NCBI GenBank assembly: GCA_001898465.1
Contig: MKTX01000007.1
Span: 248,001 to 312,000, forward strand
Reading direction: 5' to 3'
DNA from: Sphingobacteriales bacterium 39-19
Lineage (GTDB): Bacteria; Bacteroidota; Bacteroidia; Chitinophagales; Chitinophagaceae
Length of the DNA stretch: 64,000 bases
Below the pieces are notes generated by a model. The model worked only from the letters and a program-made list of their open reading frames with translations, made no database searches and had not been told where the DNA came from. Positions 35,168 to 45,503 of this stretch are shown here, in pieces. Made by a program: the position numbers and the translations under genes. Within the stretch, counting starts at the first letter, position 1, and each line of letters begins with the position of its first letter.

Positions 35168-37651
35168 TTGTCATTTACTTTAAAAGATATTGCCACAATT
35201 GTGGGTGCATCCTGGGAGCCGCAAGGGGACAACCCGGTTATTGAATATTTATTAACCGATAGCCGGCGGTTATTATTTCCCACTGCTACTTTGTTTTTTG
35301 CCCTACCCGGTATCGCTAAACAAGGTGTAGATTTTATTCCTTCTTTATACCAAAAAGGGCAACGCTATTTTGTAGTTCCGGCTACCGGTGAATTAGAGGA
35401 AACAACCGGAGACGCCATTTTTTTAAAAGTAACAGATTGCCTGCAGGCATTACAGCAAATAGCTGCAGCGCACAGAAATAAATTTTCATACCCGGTTATT
35501 GGCATTACGGGCAGTAATGGTAAAACCATTGTGAAGGAATGGTTATATCACTTGCTCAGTAACGATTATAATATTATCAGGAGCCCCAGAAGTTTTAATT
35601 CGCAATCAGGGGTACCCCTCAGTGTTTGGCAAATGAGCAGCAATTATAACCTGGCAATATTTGAGGCAGGTATCTCTATGCCGGGAGAAATGGAAAGGCT
35701 GCAAAAAATTATTAAGCCGGGTATTGGGATTCTTACTTTTATGGGCGAAGCCCATGCAGAAGGATTTACCAATAAGTACGAAAAAATAAATGAAAAATTA
35801 AAATTATTCATTTCTTCGGACCTGTTGGTTTATAATATAGATCAACAGGAAACAGATGGGGCGGTTCAGCAATTTATACAAGAGAAAAATAATACGCTGA
35901 AAACTTTTACCTGGGGCCAATTGGCTCAAGCAGATTTATATATTTCAAAATTAAACAGGCTGGAATTTGAAACAAGGGTAAAAGGAATTTATAGAAACGA
36001 AGAATTTACCTGCACACTGCCTTTTACAGATAAAGCTTCTTTACATAATGCACTCACCTGCATTTCCGTGATGCTTTACCTGGGGTTTTCAAATACAACG
36101 ATAAACGAAAGGGTGAAAACATTAAAGCCCATTGCCATGCGGCTTGAGCAAAAGCAGGGCATTAATAATTGTTCTATTATTAATGATAGTTATAATGCCG
36201 ATATCAATTCGCTGAATGTTGCCCTCGATTTTTTGCAACAACAGGAACAGCATCATAAGCAAACATTAATTTTAAGCGACTTGTTGCAATCGGGTATGGA
36301 GGAGAAAGAACTGTATGCATCTATTGCTGCAATACTCCATAAAAAAACCCTTTATCGATTTATAGGGATTGGCTACCAGTTAAAAAAATACGCTTCCTTT
36401 TTTCAAGGAATTCCGCATGTTCATTTTTTTGACAATACCGAAGCTTTGTTGGCTCATTTACCTTTCCTGCATTTACAAAATGAAACTATTTTATTAAAAG
36501 GAGCCCGGGTTTTTCAATTTGAAAAAATAAGCCGTGCACTGGAACAAAAGATGCATGAAACCTATTTGGAAATAGATTTAAATGCACTCAGGCATAATTA
36601 TAAAACTTTCAAATCATTTACATCGCCCACTGTAAAAATAATGGCAATGGTAAAAGCTTTCAGTTACGGGAGTGGCAGTTACGAAATTGCCTCTTTACTG
36701 CAACATGCAGGCGCAGATTACCTGGGAGTGGCTTACGCCGATGAAGGCGTAGAACTTCGTAAAGCGGGTATTTTAGTACCCATCATGGTGATGAATACCG
36801 AAGAAGCTGGTTTTGATAAAATGGTTCAGTATAACCTGGAGCCCGAGTTATACTCCTTTGCTATTTTCCAGGCATTTAAAAGTTATTTGCAAAATGCCGC
36901 TATAAAATCTTATAAAGTACATTTAAAATTAGATACCGGCATGCACCGGCTTGGATTTGAAGCACAGGATATCCAAACCCTTAGTTCACTTTTAAAAGAA
37001 ACGGATTGCTTTCAGGTGGCTTCGGTTTTTTCTCACTTAGCAGGAAGTGCCGAAAAGGAACATGATGATTTTACACAATTTCAATTTGAACAATATTTGC
37101 AAATGGCAAGAGAAATAGAAAGGGCACTGCCTTACCGCTTTATTCGCCATATTGCCAACTCTGCTGCTATTAAAAGATTTCCTGGAATGCAACTGGATAT
37201 GGTGCGCCTGGGAATTGGCCTGTATGGTATAGATACCGATACGGGTACTCAAAATTTATTAAAAAATGTAACTACATTAAAAACCACCATCTCTCAAATC
37301 AGGCACATCCCTAAAGGAGAATCTATAGGATATAGCCGTGCTGCTGTGATGCCATACGATGCTACCATTGCTACTGTGCGTATTGGGTATGCTGACGGGT
37401 ATCCCCGCAGCCTGGGCAACGGGAAGGGCAAAATGCTGGTGAATGGACAGCTGGCGCCGGTTGCAGGAAATGTATGTATGGATATGCTGATGTTAGATGT
37501 AACGGGTATTGAGGTGGCAGAAGAAGATGAAGTTATTGTATTTAGCGAAGTACTTACAGTAACCATGCTGGCAAAATGGGCCAATACCATACCATACGAA
37601 ATATTAACAAATATATCGCAACGGGTTCGCAGGGTATATTACCAGGAATAA
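35168..37651 (+). CDS. Bifunctional MurF-type ligase / alanine racemase
   Basis: This 827-residue fusion joins an N-terminal Mur ligase (about 1-455) to an alanine racemase (about 462-827). The ligase has the P-loop GITGSNGKT (112-120), and the lysine carbamylated in Mur ligases appears kept in AHAEGF with a Lys ten residues on, aligning with the stand-alone MurF at 51.6 kb. The racemase has the PLP lysine K496 in IMAMVKAFSYGSGSYE and a GYSRAAV segment. The frame has no ATG near the start: TAG stands at 35162 and the first usable codon is TTG at 35168. A better placed ATG at 35157 is out of frame by one base. Supplying D-Ala and ligating D-Ala-D-Ala are neighbouring steps of peptidoglycan synthesis. 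Confidence 0.92.
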   Translation: MSFTLKDIATIVGASWEPQGDNPVIEYLLTDSRRLLFPTATLFFALPGIAKQGVDFIPSLYQKGQRYFVVPATGELEETTGDAIFLKVTDCLQALQQIAAAHRNKFSYPVIGITGSNGKTIVKEWLYHLLSNDYNIIRSPRSFNSQSGVPLSVWQMSSNYNLAIFEAGISMPGEMERLQKIIKPGIGILTFMGEAHAEGFTNKYEKINEKLKLFISSDLLVYNIDQQETDGAVQQFIQEKNNTLKTFTWGQLAQADLYISKLNRLEFETRVKGIYRNEEFTCTLPFTDKASLHNALTCISVMLYLGFSNTTINERVKTLKPIAMRLEQKQGINNCSIINDSYNADINSLNVALDFLQQQEQHHKQTLILSDLLQSGMEEKELYASIAAILHKKTLYRFIGIGYQLKKYASFFQGIPHVHFFDNTEALLAHLPFLHLQNETILLKGARVFQFEKISRALEQKMHETYLEIDLNALRHNYKTFKSFTSPTVKIMAMVKAFSYGSGSYEIASLLQHAGADYLGVAYADEGVELRKAGILVPIMVMNTEEAGFDKMVQYNLEPELYSFAIFQAFKSYLQNAAIKSYKVHLKLDTGMHRLGFEAQDIQTLSSLLKETDCFQVASVFSHLAGSAEKEHDDFTQFQFEQYLQMAREIERALPYRFIRHIANSAAIKRFPGMQLDMVRLGIGLYGIDTDTGTQNLLKNVTTLKTTISQIRHIPKGESIGYSRAAVMPYDATIATVRIGYADGYPRSLGNGKGKMLVNGQLAPVAGNVCMDMLMLDVTGIEVAEEDEVIVFSEVLTVTMLAKWANTIPYEILTNISQRVRRVYYQE

Positions 37652-37731
37652 CAAAGTGGTAAAAAGTAATTTCATTATTGTTAAGGTTTTACACTTTTTC
37701 ATTCTAAAATTTCAAATTTCAGCTTTACACT

Positions 37732-37739
37732 TATCTTTG
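37732..37739 (+). promoter_or_regulatory. Bacteroidota -7 element upstream of lspA
   Basis: TATCTTTG, matching TAnnTTTG, ends seven bases before the lspA ATG, which implies a very short leader. Confidence 0.5.
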
Positions 37740-37746
37740 TTCCTTT

Positions 37747-38445
37747 ATGAAAAAATCACATGTTGCGTTATTTATTGCTTTCATTCTGATTGCAGACCAG
37801 GCGCTTAAAATATATATCAAAACACAATATCCAATTAATACCTCTAAACATGTTATAGGTGATTGGTTTCAATTTTACTTTGTAGAGAATCCCGGTATGG
37901 CTTATGGTTGGAAGTTTGGCGGCAATTGGGGTAAACTAGCCCTCACTATTTTTAGGATGGCTGCCGTAGTGGGAGGTACCTGGTATTTAGGGCATATCAT
38001 TAAAAAAGGATATAAAACAGGTTTCATAATTTGTGCCGCACTGGTATATGCCGGCGCTTTTGGAAATTTAATTGATTCTATGTTTTATGGGATGATTTTT
38101 GACAAAGGAATGTTATTTGATCCGCTGATGGGAGATTATGTAAGTTATGATGGCCTGGCACATTTCTCAGCCAATGGTTATTCTTCTTTCTTGCATGGCA
38201 ATGTGGTAGATATGTTTTATTTTCCTATTATTAAAGGCCATTTCCCTTCCTGGTTTCCTATATGGGGAGGTGAATATTTTGAATTTTTCAGGCCAATTTT
38301 TAATATTGCGGATGCAGCCATCAGCACCGGAGTTATTACCATATTTTTATTTCAAAAACGCTTTTTGGGCCATCGCCCCGGGCAAAATGAAAATCATACG
38401 GTAGAGACGGGAGCCCTAGTTGATGACCAAACGCAGGTTACATAA
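37747..38445 (+). CDS. lspA: Lipoprotein signal peptidase (SPase II)
   Basis: LspA removes signal peptides from prolipoproteins after diacylglyceryl modification. The 232-residue protein has four hydrophobic segments and both catalytic aspartates: D155 in GNVVDMFYFPI and D189 in FNIADAAISTG. The motif VENPGMAYG is also present. It is longer than the usual 160 or so residues because of an insertion of about 35 residues (about 118-150) between GNLIDSMFYG and the first catalytic motif, a feature I recall in Bacteroidota homologues. The neighbouring gene encodes a lipoprotein. Confidence 0.95.
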   Translation: MKKSHVALFIAFILIADQALKIYIKTQYPINTSKHVIGDWFQFYFVENPGMAYGWKFGGNWGKLALTIFRMAAVVGGTWYLGHIIKKGYKTGFIICAALVYAGAFGNLIDSMFYGMIFDKGMLFDPLMGDYVSYDGLAHFSANGYSSFLHGNVVDMFYFPIIKGHFPSWFPIWGGEYFEFFRPIFNIADAAISTGVITIFLFQKRFLGHRPGQNENHTVETGALVDDQTQVT

Positions 38446-38476
38446 AAAAATATATCTTTAGCTAAATTTTTAATTG

Positions 38477-39550
38477 ATGAAATTTATTAAAACCCTATTG
38501 ATTTTTACAACAGCTATTTTATTTTTAGCTGCCTGTGAAAAAGAGAATAGTTACGAAGGTGGTACTGTTGGCATATCGGATGGTACTTTAAAAAGTGATG
38601 GTGGAGGCAATTGCCTTCCCAATCATATTAATGGAATATATAAAGCAGGAACTGCATTAAGCAGCACCCATTATATAGATGTGCAGTTAAATGTAACCAC
38701 ACCCGGTTCTTATGTAATTACAACCGATACTGTAAATGGAATTTATTTTAAAGCCCTGGGCATTGTTACTACTGCAGGAAATAATACAGTGCGATTAATG
38801 GGAGGGGGTACTCCCGCCGCAGCCGGCCCTTTTAATTATACAGTTAAGTATGATTCGAGTACTTGTATTATAAATGTAATTACGGTACCTGCCAATACAC
38901 CGCCCAGTAAGTATACATTAAACGGGCACCCCGATAGTTGCCTTAACTACAATGTAAATGGAGTATATAAAGTAGGGGTTGCATTAAACCCCACCAATAC
39001 CATTACATTTAATACCAATGTTACTACTCCCGGTACTTATAATTTAGCCGTACAATCTTTTAACGGAATGTTGTTTTCCGGCTCAGGTGTATTTTTAAAT
39101 GCGGGTGTTAACAGTGTTACCCTCAGTGGATTTGGTACACCGCTCCAGGATGGTATTTGGCTTACCCAGGTAAGTAATGATACCATTACTAAATGCCGTT
39201 TTGCTTTAATTGTGTTGCCCGAAAGCGGAACCAGCGCTGCCGTATTCTCAATGGGCGGGGGTGGTGGAAATTGTGCCAATTTCACCTCTTCAGGTACCTA
39301 TACTTCCGGTATTCCCATGAGTGGCGCTAATACCGTAAAAGTAAATGTAATTGTCAGCAGTGTGGGCGCTTACACCATTGCCAGCAACACTGTAAACGGT
39401 GTTACATTTTTAGGAATGGGAAATTTTTCTGCAACGGGTACACAATCTGTAACACTTACTGCTACAGGCACTCCTACGGCAGCCGGTTCTTTTAATTTTG
39501 CAGTAACGGGGGGCAGTTCTACTTGTAGTTTTCCTCTTACATTTAATTAA
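38477..39550 (+). CDS. Putative lipoprotein with three tandem beta-rich repeats
   Basis: This 357-residue protein has a lipobox LFLAAC giving a lipidated cysteine near residue 20. The mature part is three repeats of about 95-105 residues. Each begins Cys-x2-5 then GxYxxG, contains a TTPG(S/T)Y or SSVGAY segment and VNGxxF or FNGxxF, then a GTP(T/A) motif near a glycine stretch, and ends with a second cysteine (DSSTC, ITKC, GSSTC). One disulfide per repeat is likely. The ATG at 38477 is preferred over the TTG three bases before it. The gene follows lspA by 31 bases. I cannot assign a function; a surface display role is possible. Confidence 0.75.
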   Translation: MKFIKTLLIFTTAILFLAACEKENSYEGGTVGISDGTLKSDGGGNCLPNHINGIYKAGTALSSTHYIDVQLNVTTPGSYVITTDTVNGIYFKALGIVTTAGNNTVRLMGGGTPAAAGPFNYTVKYDSSTCIINVITVPANTPPSKYTLNGHPDSCLNYNVNGVYKVGVALNPTNTITFNTNVTTPGTYNLAVQSFNGMLFSGSGVFLNAGVNSVTLSGFGTPLQDGIWLTQVSNDTITKCRFALIVLPESGTSAAVFSMGGGGGNCANFTSSGTYTSGIPMSGANTVKVNVIVSSVGAYTIASNTVNGVTFLGMGNFSATGTQSVTLTATGTPTAAGSFNFAVTGGSSTCSFPLTFN

Positions 39551-39576
39551 AATAAATTTTATACCTGGTTCACAGG

Positions 39577-39610
39577 AAATAAATGCCGGAAAATTTCCGG
39601 CATTTATTTT
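39577..39610 (+). terminator. Terminator after the repeat lipoprotein
   Basis: The inverted repeat AAATGCCGGA/TCCGGCATTT (39581-39590 with 39596-39605) is followed by ATTTTA. It probably serves both this gene and the converging gene ending at 39649. Confidence 0.7.
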
Positions 39611-39648
39611 ATCATCATGAAATATTGAAGAGACCCGGTAAAACGGGC

Positions 39649-41910
39649 TTATTCCTTTAATAATTTCTTCCTGATAATGTTCCCATTTTGTTCAATCATG
39701 ATAAAATAAATGGCATTTGGCAATGCAGCCAGATCATCTAAATAAATTTGATTGTTTCCGGCAAACACCTGCTTTTTAATTGATTTTATTTGTTGCCCTT
39801 TTTCAGTAAACAAACCAATATTTACTACGTCCGATGAAGCCGTTAAGAGGTTAAACGACAAACCGGAATGAAAAGGATTTAATATGGCAGTTAACTCAAA
39901 ATGAAGATCTGTACGTAAAACAATTATTGTACTTATTTTCCATAATCCATTTTTATCAATCATTTTTACCCGGTAATATCTGGGGCCATGCAAAGGCCTT
40001 GTATCGGTATAATTATAAAGGGCATGGGGTATGTTTTGGGCGGTGGTTAGTCCTATTTTTATAAAATCAAGATTATTATCGCTACTTTCAATTTCATACC
40101 GATCAATATCTGATTCATTGGTAGTAGCCCAGGTTAGTAAGCCTTTATCTGAATCAATAATTTTTGCTTTTAATTGTGTAAAATCACTTTTAAGAATAAT
40201 ACCACAGGTTACAATCTGGAGCATGGTTGTATTTCCATCCTGGTAAGCACAGGAACTAGAATTTAAATTGGCTGCTGTAGTTGCAACAATAACCCGGTAG
40301 TATTTACCACTATCGGCATAAGTAGGTATAAAAGCAGGCAGTACCGCCACATACTGGTATTTACCATTTACCAATACCGGGGTTCCTATGCCGGATGTAC
40401 CCGGCCCTACCATATCTGTCCAGATTGTTCCTCCCACATTGCTTACCTGCCATTTATAATAGCGGTAACTGTTGTAAATATGCCTAATGGTATCCGATAA
40501 TTGAACGGGTGCCGATACTTCTTTACAGGCAATATAGGCAGGGTTATAATTCATGGTTAAAGAGGGGCCGCAATGAGCAACGGTGATATCATCAATCGCC
40601 CAATCGTTTCCACCCCCTCCCGGAGAGTTATTTCTTATGGCAAATACGGCATTGCTTTGAGCAAAACCGGTTAAAAAAGTAAAACCAAATTTTTTCCAGG
40701 GCACATTCCGGTCATATTTTATATCACCGGAGGTATAATAAATGAGCCCATCTACTTCATAACTTAAATTGGGTCGCACACCCGAGGAATCATTCCCGGG
40801 GTATGGTAAAAATCCATTGCTGCCACTTCCGTTTCCATTGCTGTCACAACTACACCTTGGGCAAAGATTTCTAAACCAGGCACTAAATTCATAATAAGTA
40901 TTCGGGCATAAATTATTAAGCGTTTCCTGGTACGCCAGGTCAGTATTATAACTTGCATTTACCAATACAAAATAGCCACCCCTTTTCCCGGGAGAAACCG
41001 GCGGGTTGCCCAATGCTGTATTGGCGGCGCCGGTATGATCGCCACTAATATCCCACAATCCAAAAACCCGGTTTAATGCAGGTGATTCAGGCATCGGGGC
41101 ATTGGGATTGATGATTCCGCTGGGGCTGCTATTGTTTACGATGGCATAATAATAATCATTCGGTTGCCCGGTAGAAATATTTTGTTTGATATAGGTAGTA
41201 GTAAAACCTAATGGAGCCACCCTGTTTTGTACAATTCCGCTGGCAAAAGTACCCAGCGAATCAGAAGCTGCACTAATATTCTTTCCATCTTCGCAGGCAT
41301 TACTGTATTTTAATAAAATAATCCGGCTACTGGGAAATGTATTGGTAAACCACCCGTTATTGGGTGTTACCATTTTATATTTTACAGAACCATTATTAAA
41401 TGTGATTATGGAACCGTATGCCAGTGCCGGGTCAATACGTACCCGGTAACATGCCATCATAATGCAATGCGATTTATAAAAACTGGGTTTACTGGTATCT
41501 GATCTTATTCTGCCACCCTTTGTGCCATTGGCTTTATTTCCTAGGTTTATGGTAATATTGTTACCTACAATACTGCCTTGGTCTGCATCTATGGCGGCAG
41601 TAAAAGGCCCTTTATAAGTAAGGCCCTGGTTGGTAGCTACACGAAGTGAATTGTTAATAAAAAAAGTATGGGTTGGCACAATGTCAAAAACCTGTACACT
41701 GTCTATGGCAGTGTAAGAAGTTGTTTTTTTTACCGCTATTGTTACTCTTATTTCTAAAGTATCGCCCGGGTTAAAAGTACCCCCGCCATCTAACTTTGAA
41801 ATGTTTACATAGCTTTTACCAATATCTACACGCCCACCTTGTGCATATCCTTGCTTCGTATTTATAAAAAAGAAGGATAAAAAAACAAAATAAAGTAAAG
41901 GTTTTCCCAT
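39649..41910 (-). CDS. Large secreted protein with type IX sorting domain
   Basis: This 753-residue precursor has a signal peptide (PLLYFVFLSFFFINTKQGYA) and a C-terminal sorting domain (about 675-753; AILNPFHSGLSFNLLT, IGLFTEKGQQIKSI). The N-terminal 160 residues look like a surface beta domain (FNPGDTLEIRVTIAVKK). The middle has a cysteine-containing carbohydrate-binding-like region (NLCPNTYYEFSAWFRNLC, then CSCDSNGNGSG) with NDWAIDDITVAHCG, a pattern found in MAM/concanavalin-like domains. A linker near 570-640 precedes the sorting domain. Substrate and function are unknown. Confidence 0.82.
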   Translation of the reverse strand: MGKPLLYFVFLSFFFINTKQGYAQGGRVDIGKSYVNISKLDGGGTFNPGDTLEIRVTIAVKKTTSYTAIDSVQVFDIVPTHTFFINNSLRVATNQGLTYKGPFTAAIDADQGSIVGNNITINLGNKANGTKGGRIRSDTSKPSFYKSHCIMMACYRVRIDPALAYGSIITFNNGSVKYKMVTPNNGWFTNTFPSSRIILLKYSNACEDGKNISAASDSLGTFASGIVQNRVAPLGFTTTYIKQNISTGQPNDYYYAIVNNSSPSGIINPNAPMPESPALNRVFGLWDISGDHTGAANTALGNPPVSPGKRGGYFVLVNASYNTDLAYQETLNNLCPNTYYEFSAWFRNLCPRCSCDSNGNGSGSNGFLPYPGNDSSGVRPNLSYEVDGLIYYTSGDIKYDRNVPWKKFGFTFLTGFAQSNAVFAIRNNSPGGGGNDWAIDDITVAHCGPSLTMNYNPAYIACKEVSAPVQLSDTIRHIYNSYRYYKWQVSNVGGTIWTDMVGPGTSGIGTPVLVNGKYQYVAVLPAFIPTYADSGKYYRVIVATTAANLNSSSCAYQDGNTTMLQIVTCGIILKSDFTQLKAKIIDSDKGLLTWATTNESDIDRYEIESSDNNLDFIKIGLTTAQNIPHALYNYTDTRPLHGPRYYRVKMIDKNGLWKISTIIVLRTDLHFELTAILNPFHSGLSFNLLTASSDVVNIGLFTEKGQQIKSIKKQVFAGNNQIYLDDLAALPNAIYFIMIEQNGNIIRKKLLKE

Positions 41911-42127
41911 TATACATTTTTTTAAGAAAGTGATTGATCACGGATTGTTTGTATATGGTACTCTCTTTTGTAAAACGACCGGGAGAAAAATTTATTTTAA
42001 AAAGTTCTAAGTTTATTTTATTGGTTAATAATTATTTATAGAAATAATACTACATTATGAAAAGGAGCGTTTAAGTATATGAGTACTAACCTGTTTACTT
42101 TCCGTAGATACATAAAATTGTAGTTTT

Positions 42128-43855
42128 ATGAAGACGATTTTTTTGTTATTCGTATGCTTCCTGTTCGTATCTGTATCTTTTGGACAGGGAGAATCTTTTT
42201 TGGCCAAAGAGGTTTTAAATCAAAAACCGGTAAATCCAGCGGATAGATATAAATTGAGGCATCCCTTTGGCCTGGTTTACGGGCCCGATGATTCACTTTG
42301 GATAAGTGAGCGTAGAGGTAGAGTGATTAAGGTAGATCCTGTATCGGGCATGAAACGTGATATTTTAAATATAGGCCCTTCTGTAAAATTTACAAATAGT
42401 GGTACCAGTATAAAGCAAGATGGTATGATGGGCCTGGTATTGCACCCGGATTATCCTTTTGTAGATTCTTTTTTTATTGCCTATGCTTATGATAATGCCG
42501 GAGTCACTAAAGTGAGAATTACAGAATATGCAGTAAAAAATTACACCATTACAACCCGTGCTGGTAATGAAAGAATCATTATTGAAAATTTACCAGCCGG
42601 TGTAGATCACAGTGCAGGCAGGCTCATAACAGGCCCCGATCGTAAATTGTATTATAGCATTGGAGACCTGGGTGCCAACCAGTTTGCATTAAGATGTAAC
42701 CCCAACCGGGCACAAGATGTACCCACGGCCGCAGAACTAACGGCAAAAAATTATATAGCATACCAGGGCAAAGTTCTTCGTATCAATTTAGATGGCAGCA
42801 TACCTGCTGATAACCCTATTGTAAAAGGGATCAAAAGCCATATTTATACTTTTGGCCATAGAAACCCCAATAGCCTGGTATTTGCAAAAAACGGGCAACA
42901 ACAGGATTTTTTGGGCGCCAAATTATACAGTGCAGAAAACGGGCCTGCAGAAGATGATGAGATCAATCAATTGATTGCTGGTAAAAATTATGGCTGGCCA
43001 TATTATTCAGGTTACCGGGATGATAAAATCTATCAATATAAGAATTGGTCATCTGCACCTAATTGCAGTTCTTACCCTGCACCGGGATCAGAACCGGAAT
43101 GTTCTACAGCACCGCCCGGTACCATTATTATGAATGAAACCGATACCTTATTGCCCAATGCAGTATTTCCCATGCGTACATTTTTTACACCCACTACGGG
43201 TTCTATTGCCTGCAGTTGGTTAAGTAACCCCACCGTAGCCCCCGCCAGTATTGCTTATTATGGGTTTGATAACAGGATACCGGGTTGGCAAAATTCTATT
43301 TTAATGAGTACCTTAAAAGAAGGAACGGTATTCAGATTAAAATTAAGTGCCGATGGAAATAGTTTTGTGAGTTTACCCAATGGTTCAGATACGGCACGTT
43401 ATTTTAGAGAAGAAAACAGGCTGCGTGATATAGCTATAGGGAAAGATGGAATTAGTTTTTATATCATTACAGATAGTGTGGGCCAAACTTCGGGGCCTAC
43501 AACGGGTAATCCCAATCAATTAAATGATCGGGGTGCCATTTTAAAGTATGTATATAATGGTGCCGTATTGTCTATTGACGAACCTGTGGATAATCCACAG
43601 GCTGATAGGTTGTATGTAAAAATATATCCTATTCCGGCCAGCCAATTTATCACTGTTGAGTCAAAAAGAAATATTGCGAAGCCTATCCAGTATCATTTGT
43701 ATAATACGATAGGGAGCGTAGTAAAAAAGGGAACCAGTGCCCGGGATGTATTTACCATAGCTACAGGTGGGCTACCCTCTGGGCTGTATATACTGGAGTT
43801 GCGTGATGGGCATGATATTAAATTTGCAACACAAAAATTAATTATTCAAAAATAG
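42128..43855 (+). CDS. Secreted PQQ-dependent sugar dehydrogenase-like protein with type IX sorting domain
   Basis: This 575-residue precursor has a signal peptide (FLLFVCFLFVSVSFGQ) and a six-bladed beta-propeller of the glucose/sorbosone dehydrogenase family (about 30-480). Family features include RHPFGLVYGPDDSLWISERRG, MMGLVLHPDY, HSAGRLITGPDRKLYYSIGD and FGHRNPNSLVF with AENGPAEDDEINQL. The C-terminal 80 residues (YPIPASQFITVESK, YNTIGSVVKKG, LPSGLYILEL) form a type A sorting domain, so it should be exported and surface-bound. Whether PQQ is the cofactor here and what sugar is oxidised cannot be read from sequence. Confidence 0.9.
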   Translation: MKTIFLLFVCFLFVSVSFGQGESFLAKEVLNQKPVNPADRYKLRHPFGLVYGPDDSLWISERRGRVIKVDPVSGMKRDILNIGPSVKFTNSGTSIKQDGMMGLVLHPDYPFVDSFFIAYAYDNAGVTKVRITEYAVKNYTITTRAGNERIIIENLPAGVDHSAGRLITGPDRKLYYSIGDLGANQFALRCNPNRAQDVPTAAELTAKNYIAYQGKVLRINLDGSIPADNPIVKGIKSHIYTFGHRNPNSLVFAKNGQQQDFLGAKLYSAENGPAEDDEINQLIAGKNYGWPYYSGYRDDKIYQYKNWSSAPNCSSYPAPGSEPECSTAPPGTIIMNETDTLLPNAVFPMRTFFTPTTGSIACSWLSNPTVAPASIAYYGFDNRIPGWQNSILMSTLKEGTVFRLKLSADGNSFVSLPNGSDTARYFREENRLRDIAIGKDGISFYIITDSVGQTSGPTTGNPNQLNDRGAILKYVYNGAVLSIDEPVDNPQADRLYVKIYPIPASQFITVESKRNIAKPIQYHLYNTIGSVVKKGTSARDVFTIATGGLPSGLYILELRDGHDIKFATQKLIIQK

Positions 43856-43955
43856 GTTACCCGGTTTTTTATAAAAAAACAGCGCCCACTAAAAAGGGGG
43901 TACCCATATGCATTAAGCATTGATGGCATCCCTTCCTATGAATTACTTAATTGTA

Positions 43956-45353
43956 CTAAATCTTTCCCACCATCCGGGAGGGAACTACCCATTCATCAAA
44001 TTCTGCTGCAGTAAGATAACCCAGTTTTACGGCCATATCTTTGAGCGTGCTATGTTCTTTGTGTGCTTTTTGTGCAATCTCGGCTGCTTTATAATATCCA
44101 ATTTTTGGATTTAATGCGGTTACCAGCATTAAGGAATTTGCAACATGTTTTTCGATGTTTGCTAAAATAGGTTCAATTCCTGCAGCGCATTTATCATTAA
44201 AAGAAACACAGCCATCGCCAATTAAGCGTGCGCTATGTAAGAAATTATAGATCATTACAGGTTTAAATACATTTAATTCAAATTGCCCATTGCTGCCACC
44301 AATACTTATGGCAACATCATTGCCCATCACCTGTGCTGCAATCATGGTAAGCGCTTCACATTGCGTGGGGTTTACTTTACCCGGCATGATAGAAGACCCC
44401 GGTTCATTATCGGGTATGTGTATTTCCCCAATGCCGCTCCGTGGGCCACTAGAAAGCATACGGATGTCATTTGCAATTTTCATCAGGCTTACGGCTACCG
44501 TCTTTAAAGCTCCATGTGCTTCTACAATTGCATCGTGGGCAGCCAAGGCTTCAAACTTGTTTTCGGCTGTAATAAAGGGAAGCCCGGTAAGGGCAGCAAT
44601 ATGTTTGGCCACATTTACATCGTACCCTTCGGGTGTATTAATACCGGTACCCACTGCCGTACCCCCCAAAGCAAGTTCTGATAAATGAGGTAAACTGTTT
44701 TTTATCGCTTTTATACCGTGTGTAAGTTGTGAGGCATAGCCGCTGAATTCCTGCCCTAAAGTAAGGGGCGTGGCATCCATAAAATGAGTACGGCCAATTT
44801 TTACAATAGGCATAAACGCTTTACTTTTTTCCAGTAGCGTATCTCTTAATTTTTCTATTCCGGGGAGCGTGGTTTCTACCAGGATTTTATAAGCTGCTAT
44901 ATGCATGGCCGTAGGAAAAGTATCGTTACTGCTTTGGCTTTTATTTACATCATCATTGGGATGTAAGTATTTTTCTTTATCAGCCAGTTGGCCGCCCTGT
45001 AATACATGGCCCCGGTATGCGATCACTTCATTTACATTCATATTGCTTTGTGTACCACTTCCTGTTTGCCAGACAACGAGTGGAAAATAATCATCCATTT
45101 TACCGGCAAGTATTTCATCGCATACCTGGCCTATCAGTGTCGCTTTTTCTTGTGGTAATATACCTGCATCTACATTAGCGAGTGCTGCTGCTTTTTTTAA
45201 ATAAGCAAAGGCTTTAATAATTTCTTTCGGCATTCTATTGATGTCTTGTGCTATTTTAAAGTTATCAATGCTGCGTTGTGTTTGTGCGCCATAGTAAGCA
45301 GCTGCGGGTACCTTTACTTCGCCCATCGTATCTTTTTCTATTCTGTATTCCAT
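43956..45353 (-). CDS. fumC: Class II fumarate hydratase
   Basis: FumC converts fumarate to malate in the TCA cycle without an Fe-S cluster. The 465-residue protein has the family motif [17 protein letters not shown] with the catalytic serine loop, [13 protein letters not shown], and the T/H region [20 protein letters not shown]. The start ATG opens [17 protein letters not shown] -7 element lies 34 bases upstream. Confidence 0.97.
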   Translation of the reverse strand: MEYRIEKDTMGEVKVPAAAYYGAQTQRSIDNFKIAQDINRMPKEIIKAFAYLKKAAALANVDAGILPQEKATLIGQVCDEILAGKMDDYFPLVVWQTGSGTQSNMNVNEVIAYRGHVLQGGQLADKEKYLHPNDDVNKSQSSNDTFPTAMHIAAYKILVETTLPGIEKLRDTLLEKSKAFMPIVKIGRTHFMDATPLTLGQEFSGYASQLTHGIKAIKNSLPHLSELALGGTAVGTGINTPEGYDVNVAKHIAALTGLPFITAENKFEALAAHDAIVEAHGALKTVAVSLMKIANDIRMLSSGPRSGIGEIHIPDNEPGSSIMPGKVNPTQCEALTMIAAQVMGNDVAISIGGSNGQFELNVFKPVMIYNFLHSARLIGDGCVSFNDKCAAGIEPILANIEKHVANSLMLVTALNPKIGYYKAAEIAQKAHKEHSTLKDMAVKLGYLTAAEFDEWVVPSRMVGKI

Positions 45354-45387
45354 ACAATAAAATTATTTTTTTTAGTTATGATGACTG

Positions 45388-45395
45388 CAAAGATA
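45388..45395 (-). promoter_or_regulatory. Bacteroidota -7 element upstream of fumC
   Basis: The minus strand reads TATCTTTG, matching TAnnTTTG, 34 bases before the fumC ATG. Confidence 0.45.
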
Positions 45396-45462
45396 CAGCC
45401 CAAATTTGTCACTTACATTGGGAACCAGCAGAATCCTTTAACAACACTTTGCTAAACTTCGG

Positions 45463-45470
45463 TAAATTTG
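45463..45470 (+). promoter_or_regulatory. Bacteroidota -7 element upstream of the NlpC/P60 gene
   Basis: TAAATTTG, matching TAnnTTTG. Its last bases overlap a possible in-frame TTG at 45468, which argues that translation starts downstream, at TTG 45504. Confidence 0.5.
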
Positions 45471-45503
45471 CCGGGTCAAAACCGGTATAATATCCCATTT
45501 ACT

